Shown: positions 13,087 to 26,462 of the stretch, in pieces | Layout: every line of letters starts with the position of its first letter | Position numbering within the stretch: position 1 is the first letter of the stretch | Source: Rotaria sordida | Lineage: Eukaryota; Rotifera; Eurotatoria; Philodinida; Philodinidae | NCBI GenBank assembly: GCA_905250125.1 | Contig: CAJNOL010000438.1 | Span: 62,001-126,000, forward strand | Length of the DNA: 64,000 bases | Direction of reading: 5' to 3' | The notes under the pieces: model-generated | What the model was told of the DNA's origin: nothing | What the model saw: the letters and a program-made list of their open reading frames with translations, nothing else | The model's database searches: none | Translations under genes and position numbers: made by a program

Positions 13087-14594
13087 CTGAAATATCCTTT
13101 TTATTAAATGTATCATTATATAAACATGAGAAAGAATAGAATAAATTTCGAAATATTTATTTTTAGATACAGAGTTAATCGATACTCAAAACTGAAACAA
13201 TCTGATACTATTGATATCACTATCCTTGATAGTTTTCGAAATATAGCACTCTTCAAATAGAATAAAGCAATGGAACATTCATATGTTTTTATAACAAAAC
13301 TCAATTTGAACGTTCAACAATAGAAAAATAAATCAATTAGAAGAAAATTTTAAGGAATATTTCAGTCAAATCTATTTATTGAATGAAAGAGTTTATTTTT
13401 CTCACTTGAAAAACAATTTTGTAAATGAAAAATTGTTTCTGAGTCAGGAATGATTCGATGTGATATACCTCAATCAAAAAAATTTTTCGTGTGTTTGTCT
13501 TAGATAAAACAATCTTTACATCCTCTAATCTTATCTACTTCGGCAAGGGGGAAACGGCGGACTTGAAGTAGAAAAGTACGTCAAAGTAGACTACTTGAAG
13601 TAGCTCAAAGTACCACCCAAGTAGCCCAAAGTAGGAACAAGTAGCTTAAAGTGACTTCAAGTAACTTCAGGTAAATTTGAAGTTGAAAAATACTTTAAAG
13701 TAAGCTACTTCAAGTAGCTGAAAGTAACTTGAAGTAGCTTAAAGTAGCTCAAAGTAACTTCAAGTCCAAAAGTCCGCCGTTTCCCCCTTGTACTTCGGGT
13801 TAGTTATATTCCTAGCTAACAATAAGATCAAAACCACAAATTGATTTTATAATATAAGTTCAAACTAAATGGTCCCCTTTTTCTTAATAAAGTTAACAAG
13901 TTTATCTTCTAAGAGACAAAATGATGTCTTTATACATCTTTATAAACTTAGACACTAATTATAATTCATTGTTTTTGGTTTCAAAAGGCATAAAACCGTT
14001 ACAATCCAAGATGTTTTCAATAGAAATTAAAATACATCGGATAATGCTAATCTGAAAAAAAATTGAATTGAATTTATTTCATCTACATAAACTACCTGTT
14101 CTTTTGATTTAAATCCGTTCAAAGTTAAAGAGTATTATCTATGGTTAATCCATTGATGATCACGAGATGTATGACATAATTAGATAAAAATGAAAAGAAA
14201 ATAACTAGTAGAATTGATTAATATCTGTTACTATTGATTAACTAATCTTGTAAAATTAGAAGAAAATTTGTAAAATAATGATAACAAAAAATAAAATCGA
14301 AGGACAAGTACAAATTTCTTTCTTTTCTTTGTTCCGATGGATTTTTATTCTTCTTATCCTATTAGTCTTATATTTCTATTGGCCACTTATTATTCATCAA
14401 ATAAAAATAAAAACGCTAGTTGTCGCTGTTCAATTAAAGATTTTTATTTCTTATTAAAATTTTCTTAATGATTTGATTAGTATGATAGAATTTAATGATA
14501 ATTTCTGTTCTTCTACAATTGATTGAAAAATAACAAAAAAACAAATTTATATAGATCTTGAAGCATAACAACTGTTCGTCGCTTAGTTGCCAAA
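13087..14594. other. Divergent intergenic region between the 6PGDH-like and LRR genes
   Basis: This should contain both 5' flanks, since the neighbouring genes point away from each other. Its main content is the 250-bp inverted-repeat element at 13537-13800. A 59-codon open frame starting at 14278 encodes one hydrophobic segment but has no splice or homology support. Confidence 0.5.
13537..13800. mobile_element. MITE-like element with 20-bp perfect terminal inverted repeats
   Basis: AAGGGGGAAACGGCGGACTT at 13545-13564 recurs as its exact inverted copy at 13770-13789. The GC-rich termini contrast sharply with the AT-rich surroundings. Between them lie about 205 bp built mostly of degenerate short units around CAAAGTAG and GAAGTAGCT. 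Both ends are flanked by an ACTTCGG motif in direct orientation (13537-13543 and 13792-13798), which could be a 7-bp target-site duplication or part of the element. There is no coding capacity, so any mobility would have to be supplied in trans. Confidence 0.8.
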
Positions 14595-15761
14595 ATGCTT
14601 CGCATCAAGATCGATGGTGATCAAGAACAAGGAACTATACTTATCGATGTAAAAGATCCTTTGTTTTATTATCTATTATAATTTATTTTCTTTATTTTAA
14701 GACTTTGAAATTATCTGAACAAAAGTCAGGCATAAAAATTCTAACAAAAAAAGATGTATTAACACTTTATTTAAATAATCGGTTTGTCAAATGATTTTTA
14801 TTTAAAAAAAAATTTATTATTATTATTATTATTATTTTTTCTTTTATTATTTAATAGAAATATTCAAAGTATTCCATCACTTGCAATATTTCCTAATTTA
14901 AATTGTCTTTCAATTGATGGAAATCATCTTCAAGATCTTGAATTTATTAAAACAAATTTTGCATTAGCAGAACTTTATGCAGGAAATAATCATATATCGA
15001 ATATTAAAGGATCACTTAGTCAATTGAAAAATTTACGTATACTTCATTTACAAAATAATCAAATATCAAATCTTAACAATCTTACCTATGAATTACGACA
15101 TTTAAGTGCACTTGAAGATCTCAGTAAGTTAAATTCATTAAATTTCAATACATAAAAATGTTATTTTATTTAGATTTATTTGATAATCCAGTAACTTTTG
15201 TTCATGGTTATAGATCAACAATAATTGATTTACTTCCAAAACTACGTGTTCTTGATCGAAAGGGTATTTAAGAAACAAAACAAAACAAAACTCATCAGTT
15301 CTCTACATTTTTGTTCTTTTATTAGCGATTTCAAATGCAGATCGAATTCGAGCATTTAATGATCGTCATCCTGATCGAAAAAAAGTACTTAATCGTATTG
15401 GATTTGCTTATCATCTCGAACCAAAACAGAAACAAAATTCATTAGAAAAGATAACACTTTATTCATCATTACCATCGGTAACAAAACCTACAGTACAGAT
15501 CAAAGAAAACAATCAGAATTGCCAATCGCATGAGTAAATTTTTTCATATATTGTTCAGAATAAAAATATTTAATTGTGGCTTTTTTTCTTATAAATAGAC
15601 AATTGTTAAATGAAGTTATACGTAATCGAGCCTTACGACGTAGTTTAACTGAATATTCACAATTTGATTGGAACAAAATTCCAGTAGGTGCTGAAAAACG
15701 TTTGATGGAAGCAGAAAATGCAGTAACACAACCCGATGTCATTTCTATCTTTTTCCAATAA
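14595..15761 (+). CDS. Leucine-rich-repeat protein, LRRC72-like
   Basis: Six exons (14595-14648, 14702-14781, 14858-15123, 15174-15263, 15326-15533, 15599-15761) give 286 aa. Residues about 36-150 contain four or five SDS22-type LRRs (LTLYLNNRNIQSIP, LNCLSIDGNHLQDL, LAELYAGNNHISNI, LRILHLQNNQISNL). An LRR-cap-like segment follows (LFDNPVTFVHGYRSTIIDLLPKLRVLDR). The cap and the following ADRIRAFNDRH segment resemble LRRC72 and related axonemal or ciliary LRR proteins. The C-terminal 54 residues (RSLTEYSQFDW) are an exon of their own. It is probably a cytosolic or ciliary scaffold, as there is no signal peptide or TM. Intron 2 contains an ATT trinucleotide run. Family membership is good; LRRC72 orthology is a suggestion. 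Confidence 0.8.
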
Positions 15762-16539
15762 TATATAAATGTTTGATTTTATATATAAATAATTTTTTAA
15801 TTTACACATTCATATAATAAATATAACTTTCACAATTCATATTGAAATATAGTTCTTGACTGCTTAACACTTTCGTATAATGTTTGAAAGTTGTACTCAA
15901 TTACAGGAGTACTTTTTCAAGTGTTTAAACTCTTAAGTTATTATTTGTGTGACTTGTTATGTAGTTAAACATCTCATGATGCCTTTATGTTGTTGCATAC
16001 TTATATACTTGAATAAAAGTTTCAAATATGAAATATATCTACAAACGTTTTGTCAATCAATAGCACTTGAATGAATGAATCATTTTTCAACCTCTTGACA
16101 ATTTTTTCTTCTTTTTTTTATCGTATGAAACATAATTTTACTTAATTAAAGTTTGATCTATTTAACAAAACATTTCAAATCTTATTTAGAACATTCTCAT
16201 TATTGTTGTTTATGATTTAAAAACAAGTAACCCTCGCCGTTACGACTCACTTGATCCTCGACTGAATGTTCAATTCTTTCTGTATAATTGACTGCTTTAC
16301 AAGTCCAATCGACATTAATATCAAATGTATCCATGCAGTGAGGCATGTATGAGTCTAAGTTTAGATAGTTGATACGCATGTCAGTGTCCGTGTGATTCTT
16401 CTCTTTATCTATTCAATCGATCGCATATCCATGCACAGATTTTTCAGCACAGACTATTCCAATAAGACTGCTCTATGTCAACTTACTTGGAAACGGATCG
16501 GCAAACTGGTACCTCACCATCCTGTCTGCCAGTCACTGG

Positions 16540-17500
16540 TTTGGTACGCATGAACTCTTAAAACCGGCCAGTTTTCACTAGCTTTTTATTGATGTTTTGG
16601 AGAGCACTAGAGCTAGCCTACTCTGGTGGTTTTTAACGATGCCCATCGTTTTAATGATCAAGAGATATGAGCCTGGAAGTTTTCGACTCACAGATTTCTA
16701 GTTGTTGTCAAAATCTCAGCTCTAAATATTAGTCTAACACTTTCTCATAATACGATGAGAGTCTGAAGTCTCGTTGAATGAATTTATTATGCTCAAGAAA
16801 AGTTAGTCAGATTTTAGAAGCTAATTTCGGTTTAAACTAAAGACTTTCACCTCGAAAGTGGAAGCGCATTTTTCTGGACTATTTTTAACCAGTTCTCATA
16901 AAATCCCAATAGCTAATTATTTTTCAGTGCATGCTTTCATTACAAAATATCAGAAAATTCTGTTGTATGGTCAAGATCTTGCCAAATATTAGCATCATAC
17001 AATTGTGAAAATATTTAGATGTTAAAAATATTAAAATAGGAAGTCTAATATAAAAATCGTATGTTTTAACTCATCTTATCTTTCTGTTAGTAATAGTATC
17101 CTTTTATGAATTGTGATGTCTTTCGGTTGTGTTAAATAATTATTTCAAATAAGAATAGATCAAACTTCTCAATTGTAAAGAAATCATATCATTATTGAAA
17201 AAAAGTGAGCCAAAGCATAGTATAGATGTTGTTCAATATTAGTGGCTGTGAATTACTAAATGAAACATTTTGAAAGCAATGTTCGTCTATTCTTAATGTT
17301 AGCACATATGAAACATGACAGATAACAATAGAAGTTGTTAATATTAGAAACTTCAAGAGTTATGTGAGTTTTACATTGTATATCTTCGTAGAACTGAAGA
17401 ATTAGGTTGTTTCTCGAAGGAACTAATTGCTTAGTTGATATATCAAGCACATCGGTTTGTCGCCAGCTAAGTCAAGAATTTCAACCGGCTAGTCTTGTTC
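16540..17500 (+). repeat. Dispersed repeat family 1, copy A (diverged)
   Basis: It matches copies B (24930-26170) and C (37305-38275, inverted) along most of its length. Shared blocks include TTTCTGGACTATTTTTAA at about 16871 and the ATACAATTGTGAAAATATT block near 16999. The copies diverge by many substitutions and small indels, so this is the oldest-looking one. It encodes nothing I can see. The ends carry ACCGGCC and AACCGGCTAGTC words, but terminal repeats are not clear. Confidence 0.75.
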
Positions 17501-17525
17501 GGTCAAAATACCTCGATCGGTTACA

Positions 17526-17720
17526 AGTATGCCACACACATACAACATTACCTCACTGGCACACGCACACGGGTATGTACATACCCAAACCTGACACACA
17601 CAGCCCATCACCTCACAGTAACACTCAAAAGCCGCACATACGCCAGACAAACACAGTCACACATAAATCGTACCAACATTCGCATTACACTCTAATATCC
17701 ACGCCCGCACTTCACACCCA
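17526..17720. repeat. Degenerate CA-rich simple-sequence tract
   Basis: A strand-asymmetric run of imperfect CACACA, CACGCAC and ACATAC words with few G residues, much richer in C than the surroundings. It starts where repeat copy A ends. Confidence 0.6.
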
Positions 17721-18063
17721 GATCTAGTCTGTACATATGATTGGCATGACTGTTAGTCTGAAAAAACTGATCGGACGAAAGCCAGAAATGGAAAACACCT
17801 GTTAGGCTGGAATTCTTGCCATAAAAAAACGAACTTGTTGAGAGCTGAATAACCGAAACACGTGATTGGCTGAATTGCCAACATGAGAAAACCTCATTTC
17901 AAATAATTACTCAAGCTCTTCACAAATACATGAGTACATGTGACTTTACATGTACAAGCAAACGCATTTTATTTCATATGACCCTCGCTTCGATCGAGGA
18001 AATAGTAATACAGAAATATGGAAAATAAAAAATGTTTTTTTTCTTTGAAATATGACAATAGTT

Positions 18064-20044
<1,981 letters not shown>

Positions 20045-21985
20045 TCTTTATATACATGAGATAAAAAATAAGCAACGTCAGAGTTTATTTTTTCTTTTAC
20101 TGTCATCATGATAATTTTCAAATGTTCTAGTTTTCCACATAGACTACTTCAACAAAGAAATTTTTACCCGTGTAAGTAGTCATATTAACAAAGGTATGGA
20201 TTGTATAGTGAAGAATTTCGTAATTCTTTATTCAAAAAAGATTACGCGACTGTTTTCATTAGAAATTCACTAGTTCATATTTTATCTGATCTCAACAACA
20301 TTTATCATACTAGCGAGAACCCGTACATACTACACGGCAGTGCTTTTTCTTTAACGCACGATTTCAAAACTTTAACCTTTCACTCGGTAACGGACACGCA
20401 AACTCTCGACGTTATGTACATAGAAGCTCTACGGCGTGATATCCTTATATTGCTAATAGGCCATATAGCCTTACCCTTGGTAGCCTAATCTTCTGAGAGG
20501 TACTCGGCCTTATAACGTTTCTCCCTTATAGCCTTACCCCTTAACAGCCTCACTCCCTTATTGCCGTTCTCTCTTGAAGCCTTATCTCCTGATAGTCTTA
20601 CCCTTTATAGCTTTACCTCCTTATAGCCTTATCCCTTATAGCGTCCTTCCCTTATGGCCTTCTCCCCCTTATAGCCTTACCCCTTGTTACCTTTCCTCCT
20701 TATTGTCTTACTGTCTTATAGCCTTATCCTTTTATAACCTTATCTCATTATAGCCTTCTCCCTTATAGCCTTAATTCCTTACCCTTTATAAGTTAACCCC
20801 CTTATATCCTTACTCCCTTATAGTCTTACCCTTTTATAGTCTTATCCCCTTATAGTCTCACTCCCTTATAGCCTTACCACTTTATAGTCTTATCGCTTAT
20901 AGTATTACTCCTTATAGCTCTATCCTTATAGCACTACCCCTTATTACCTTGTCCCTCATTGTCTTACACTCTTATGGCATTCCCCCTTATAGTCTCACTC
21001 CTTATAGCCTGACCCCCTTGTTGTCTTTTCCCTTATTGCCTTACTGCCTTACTGCCTTATAGCCTTATCCCTTATAGCTTTAACCCCTTATAGTCTTACT
21101 CCGTTATAGTCCTACCTCTTATTACCTTGCCACCTTATAGTCTTACGATCTAAAAGACACTTTTATATCATTACATCTTTTTTCAGAAAGACAGCAGAAT
21201 AATTATCACTTATATTAAGATTTTTAAGTATGAATCGAGCAGCAATCATGTTATCAATGTTTTGCTTTTTGACTAATGATGGTGAACAGTATTGAGCATC
21301 ACATTCTTTATATTTCACTTAGTCATATTGAAAAAATAGAGTCTTACTCTTCATTCTTTACCTCTTGGCTTTTGTTATTTTCTACCTATTGATCTCTACA
21401 TATTTGCTAATTTTTTTATTTCGGTGCACAAATAGCTTTATTTTATTGTCTAGAGCATCTTGTTGTACGAATATTTGTTGGCGGTATGTTTTGTTTCTTA
21501 GTTAATAGATCAGGGTATATGTGTGTTCTAGTCAATACTTATGTTATTTTTATCAGGAGAATTATTTACCATCAACATTGTATGCAAAAAATACACATTT
21601 GATCGAAAAATGCTTGAATGTTGCTTTTTTTTCCTATTGATTAATGTTACATCTCTTTATGTTATTCGTTGGTTTTAAACTGATCTTCAATAATGAGAAG
21701 TAAAGTTTATTAACTAAAGAAGTACACTGATCTGTGGATAGTATTTAATTCAAACGAAGTGATCATTATGTCAATATAAGTTGACTCGTATGAAAATTAA
21801 TAATGAACGAAGCAAAAGAGTATTTTCTAACAAAATATTAAGTCAAATTTCTTAATAAAAATCAACAATGAACAAATTAGACAAAATTTTTGAAAAGAAT
21901 GCTTGTGTATTTAAAAAAAACTAATGATTTTGAAAATAGCATGATTAAATATATGTACAAAAATCAAAAGAATTTTTAAGTATTA
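20045..21985. other. Intergenic region dominated by a minisatellite
   Basis: Between the 5' end of cathepsin and the 3' end of the ceramidase-like gene. About 700 bp (20445-21147) is the TTATAGCCTTACC minisatellite. The remainder (20045-20440 and 21150-21985) shows no recognisable gene; a 95-codon frame at 20201-20488 runs into the repeat and lacks coding signals. Confidence 0.6.
20445..21147. repeat. Degenerate minisatellite, unit about 14-16 bp (CCTTATAGCCTTACC)
   Basis: Several dozen adjacent units of the form CCCTTATAGCCTTACC vary at the fourth, seventh and last positions (TTATAGTCTTAC, TTATTACCTTGCC, TTATTGCCTTAC). The strand is strikingly pyrimidine-rich: G occurs almost only in AGCC or AGTC. 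The array begins and ends within a few units, and its C content is well above that of the neighbourhood. Confidence 0.9.
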
Positions 21986-23486
21986 CTACAAGATTACTCG
22001 AACATTTAACATATAAAGAATAACTGCAATACCAAATGCAGCAAGTATATGTTTAAGTGTATGTCCACTGATTGTGTTTGATGTTAAACGAAATACTTGT
22101 TTATCAGTTACTTCACATACTTTAGCCAAACTATAGAGAATACATGCATATATATAATAAAGTGTATGACTATATACTGATGAAGAAATTAAAAGTAATA
22201 TTGGTATATAAATCATAGGAAAGAATTGAACGAGAATATATGGACGTAAATCATCGCGATAATACCAATATGCACATGAAGCAAAACCAGCAGCTAATAG
22301 AAATGGAAATAATGATTTACCTAATACTGGATTAATACGTTCATCAATTAATAGACCAACTAATGATGAAAATCCAACTGTCATCGGTAAACGATCCCAA
22401 ACGAGAGTACCATTAGATGGTTTTAAATGATAATAAGCCGAACCAATACAGACACATGCAATGCTAATGAAAAATATAATCCATCCAACTTTTTCAAATG
22501 ATGTTAAAAATATGATTGTCTTGGGAGATAATAATAAATAAAGACCATAAAGACCAACAAATAGAAAAGGTATGTTTGATAAAACATCTAGAGCATTTGG
22601 GATATTTATAAATGATAATGATGGAATTAATTGACGTAATGAACGTCGATCAGCAAAACTATGATAGGATTGAGATTGAGGTACAGGTGGTACAAAAGCT
22701 ATCATAAAAAACGACCAAAAGCCGGTTGATAATAATAGGAAGAGACCTTTGATTATTGATGATACGGGCCCATGACTAACACAATAGTACTGAAAATAAA
22801 ATATATCAATCGAACTAATATGATGCGTGATCGATGATTTTTTTTTAAGAAGTAAATAGATTAAAAATTTTTCCAGAATACAATTTATACTATGACCTTG
22901 ATTTTTTCTAAAAGCTTTCAGAATTATAATTGTTCTCACTGAGTTAAAGTTTAGATTTTTTCGACGGATTATAGATGCTTATTCAAGATACCCGAAAAAG
23001 TTTTAGGGTCAAATCGATATAACATATATAATGTACCTCATTTAATGTTATTGTATAAAAACTTTCTCAGTTTATAAACTGATTTTTTTGTCTCATGTAA
23101 AAAAAATGATTGACATGTAAAGATCTACAGAATACAAAATCTGCCCACTATAATCTTGTATAAAATAGACTTCGTTTTTTTTTTCTTTATAACTTCTTAC
23201 TATAAAAAAATATTAAAAAGAAAATATTACATACGCAAAAGATTACTGTTAAGGTGATAAATGCAGATACTACAGATATTGTAGAATAAAATATAGGAAC
23301 TTTAACTGGATGATCAGTATTATTGATATTCTGGTTTTTATTATTCATTTCTGATGGTACAATTCGACTCGGTTTGTCAATTGTAACCTTTGGCACATAT
23401 GTCGATGATTCGGCAGCTTGTCGATCTGCTTCTTTTGCTGTACTAGTACGTTCTCGAGTACTACTGTTATTCATATAATCAGACAT
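21986..23486 (-). CDS. Ceramidase-like multi-pass membrane protein (CREST superfamily)
   Basis: Exon 23486-23235 joins exon 22789-21986 to give 351 aa. The second exon has the PPVPQ..YHSFADRRS entry and NIPNALDVLSNIPFLFVG. It then has the histidine motif SAYYHLKPSNGTLVWDRLPM and near the end SGHTLKHILAA, with about seven TM helices. This is the pattern of the alkaline-phytoceramidase-like family: CREST hydrolases with a metal site of Asp and three His. All candidate ligands (YHL, WDR, GHTLKH) are present. The likely role is lipid amidase activity in an internal membrane; the substrate is unknown. The first exon adds 84 residues, polar with one TM (VPIFYSTISVVSAFITLTVIF), not usual in the family. 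It could be a separate small gene, although donor, acceptor and frame all fit. Confidence 0.78.
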
Positions 23487-24929
23487 CTTGAAATAATAAT
23501 CTAAACATATAGTCAAAAGATAAATAACACTAGAAGTTAATATATAACAATTAGTTCGATTGAGTATCAATATTATTTGTACTAATCATTTAATGTATTG
23601 GTTTGTATGTAACTATAAGCAGAATTTTATATATCCATATTATAAGGATGAAACAAAAAAAAACACATATGTTCGAACTCAATGACCTGTGTATTTATCA
23701 ATAAGCGACATATGAGTCGCACGTGAAACATTACCATATGTGTACATATAGAGTATGAGACGCATTCAGTGGCCTTTACGTATTATCTTTCTACTCATAG
23801 TGCGTCATAGAAAGGAGAAAAATATATTTGACAATACTTTTGCGTGTATTCTTCATCTAAAAATAAAAATTCGATTAATTGAGTCTTGTTGCAGTAGCAA
23901 TGCGAATGGCATAAGTAGATAGTGAATGCAAGTGTTACATTTTCCTTTTCACAATGCTTCTTTAACGATTACTTGTGTATAAAATAATGACGATGTGAAA
24001 AAGAAAACGGGAAGAAAAAGATTGACGTCATGTTGTCTTATTTGTCTTCCTTGTGTTGATAGATGGTAAACTCTTATAAATCAAGTATAAATGATGCTGA
24101 AAAACGATAGTGGAACTTTCATCATTTCAATTTATTCGCTTTGTAAAGCATCATAAATCGATTGTAAATGTGTCCTTTTCGTACGAAAGACTTGCCAAAA
24201 ATAGATGAGAGCAATCAAAAATTGTACTTAAAGTTAGTGAGTCTGAACAATTGAAGAAATCAGTCTGCTTTCAACTTATTTGAATGAAATATTATTGTTA
24301 TATTTTTTGTGCCTGACATATAATTAGTTTACAATGTTTCTTTTTAATGTTTGTAAAGTAACTTGCTTAGACTATAATCTAATAGAATTAAATATATGTC
24401 TTTAAAGTTCCATCAATAATCGCGTCTATGCAACATACAAATCGAATGAATACATGTCACTAAAAAAAAAGAAGTATTGTTGTAGTATTAAAAGAATCGC
24501 ATTATCAAAACATTAGACAGTTAAATGTTATTCAGTTTTTATGATATTTCCATGTACAGATTGAAATTAAACATTGTTTTCTGAAGAGATCGGTAATGAA
24601 AACAATTAGAAAGTTACTAGGAATAAAAAATTCAAATTCAAATAGAGTTATGAGAACGAAGAAAACTTCTTAGAATTTACTTTATATTAATACTGTTGAT
24701 AATCTCATTTATTTTTACAAAAATATTTCATATAAAGATAGTATATTGTTATTGTAAAGATATAATTTAGATCAATACGGTTATTTTCAACATGTAATCT
24801 TATCCATGGAAAGAAACAATTCTTTGCAATATTTACTCAGCTACTTTCTTGATTCCAATTGACTTTTTTAAAGTAATCAAGTTGTTATTAATAAAATAAA
24901 TACCGAGCTAATCCGTTTTCACCACGTTC

Positions 24930-26170
24930 TTATTAATTTTAATGATATTAAAGCTAGTCTACGTTGCTCATTTTTATCTATTATCATGGTTTTCACGATT
25001 TAGAATTATGAATACGAAGTTCTCTCACCGACAAAGTTCTAGTCATCATCTAAATTCCAGCTGTAACTATTGGACTCACATTTTTTCAACGTACGATAAG
25101 CGATTCGGATAATGCTGAATTAATTTATTATGGCCATGAAAAGTTATCCAACCATCAGAAGTTGGGTGTTGTCTAAAGTAAACGTTTTTCACCTTGAAAT
25201 TTCGAACTCACTTTTTTGGACTATTTTTAATTAACCGTTAGAAACTTTCAATGGCTAGTGGTATCAAGTTCATCCTTTCGATGCAAAAATATTCCGTCCT
25301 ATTGAGAAAATTATATCAATCACTAGCAGCATACAACTGTGAAAATATCAAGATATTCATAAATCTAAATATATATGAAGTATAGTATGAAACCATATTT
25401 TCGAGTTTCTATGAGGACTAATATTCTTTTATGGATTGAGAACTCTTTCAATTGTGTTAAGTAATGATTTCAAATTGAAATAGATTAAATTTATCAAGTC
25501 TTGTAGAGAAATCATATTTTTATAGGAGAAAGTCAAACAAACAAAATATAGATGTTGTTCAACATCAGACGTTATAAATTTCTAGATGAACATTTTTGAA
25601 AAAGTTCTTCTCTCATTCTTAGTATTAGTGTATATGGAACGTGGCAGATTAAAATAAGGCTTCTTCCCATGTAAAAAAAAATATGTAAAAAAATCAATTT
25701 TAATAATCAAAAAATCGATTAAAAATCGATTTTAATCATACACCTTTAATCAATAATTCAAGCAGTAATAATCAAAATAAAATCAGATGATAATCGATTA
25801 TTTCAAATATGATGATTACAATCGATTTGATAAAATTTAGAAAATGGATTATAATCATCATATTTGAAATAATCGATTATCATCTGATTTTGTTTTGATT
25901 ATTACTGCTTGAATTATTGATTAAAGGTGTATGATTAAAATCGATTTTTAATCGATTTTTTGATTATTTTTTTTTACATGGGTTACTATTAAAACCTTCA
26001 AGATATATATGAATTTCACATTGTATGTCTTCATGACATATTAGTAATAAACTTTGTTTTGAAGAGAACTAATTCGTTGATTGATATATTAAACGAATCG
26101 ATTTTCATCGGCTTAGTGAAGAATTTCAAATGATCGATCCGGTTGAAAAAAATTTTACGGATTCCAAATA
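24930..26170 (+). repeat. Dispersed repeat family 1, copy B (interrupted)
   Basis: Very close to the inverted copy C at 37305-38275, for example in the stretches around 25130-25200 and 25320-25500 where only scattered substitutions occur, and more distant from copy A. Excluding the 317-bp insertion at 25666-25982 it is about 0.92 kb. No intact open frame was seen, so it is probably a non-autonomous or decayed transposon. Confidence 0.85.
25666..25982. mobile_element. Nearly perfect 317-bp palindromic (foldback) element
   Basis: It begins CCCATGTAAAAAAAA and ends with the inverse TTTTTTTTACATGGG. The arms of about 140 bp match almost base for base (TAATCGATTATTTCAAATATGATGATTA in one arm, its inverse in the other) around a short centre near 25824. 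TCGATT words recur through both arms. The high arm identity implies a recent origin or ongoing homogenisation. It sits inside repeat copy B; copies A and C lack it. Comparison with C suggests only a 2-bp (TT) duplication at the target. Confidence 0.92.
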
Positions 26171-26462
26171 TGGACGTACGTAATCTATTCATTATATTAT
26201 TCCTGCATAACTTCAGCGTATAAAATTGGTTAATCATTGAAGAAACAGTCGAGAAGAATATGATACATGATTAAAAAAAATGTATTAGTTTTGCGAAAAA
26301 TCAAGTTTCTAATTTAATATATTTATTTCCTTTTGTATTGTCTCGTTCAAAAAAAAATTCTTTGCAAGTTTAATAATAACTAAATGACATGTACATAAAA
26401 GAAAGAATGCTTGTTTATCATAAAGTAAAATACTATAGTTATAGAAAAATGAACATAGGAAT

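Larger units (their letters stand above)
15762..18063. other. Convergent intergenic region with repeat copy A and a CA-rich tract
   Basis: The region lies between the 3' ends of the LRR gene (+) and cathepsin (-). From about 16540 to 17500 it holds a diverged copy of the dispersed repeat also found at 24930 and 37305. Next to it is a degenerate CA-rich stretch (17526-17720). No gene was recognised; the open frame across 17407-17727 is a by-product of the CA-rich repeat. Confidence 0.6.
23487..26462. other. Intergenic region carrying repeat copy B with a palindromic insertion
   Basis: From 23487 to about 24930 the sequence is AT-rich without recognisable features and is probably the 5' flank of the ceramidase-like gene. 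From about 24930 to 26170 it is dispersed-repeat copy B. The rest leads to the 3' end of the TEX2-like gene. Confidence 0.6.

Noticed and set aside
12906..13139. Plus-strand 76-codon frame within the 6PGDH-like exon
   Set aside because: Antisense to a spliced minus-strand exon; composition biased and no motif.
14278..14457. 59-codon plus-strand frame with one hydrophobic segment
   Set aside because: No splice partners, no homology and composition typical of AT-rich DNA; possibly real but unsupported.
17407..17727. 106-codon frame rich in His and Thr
   Set aside because: Produced by the CA-rich simple-sequence tract, not a gene.
20201..20488. 95-codon plus-strand frame
   Set aside because: Ends within the minisatellite and shows no motif or splice signal.
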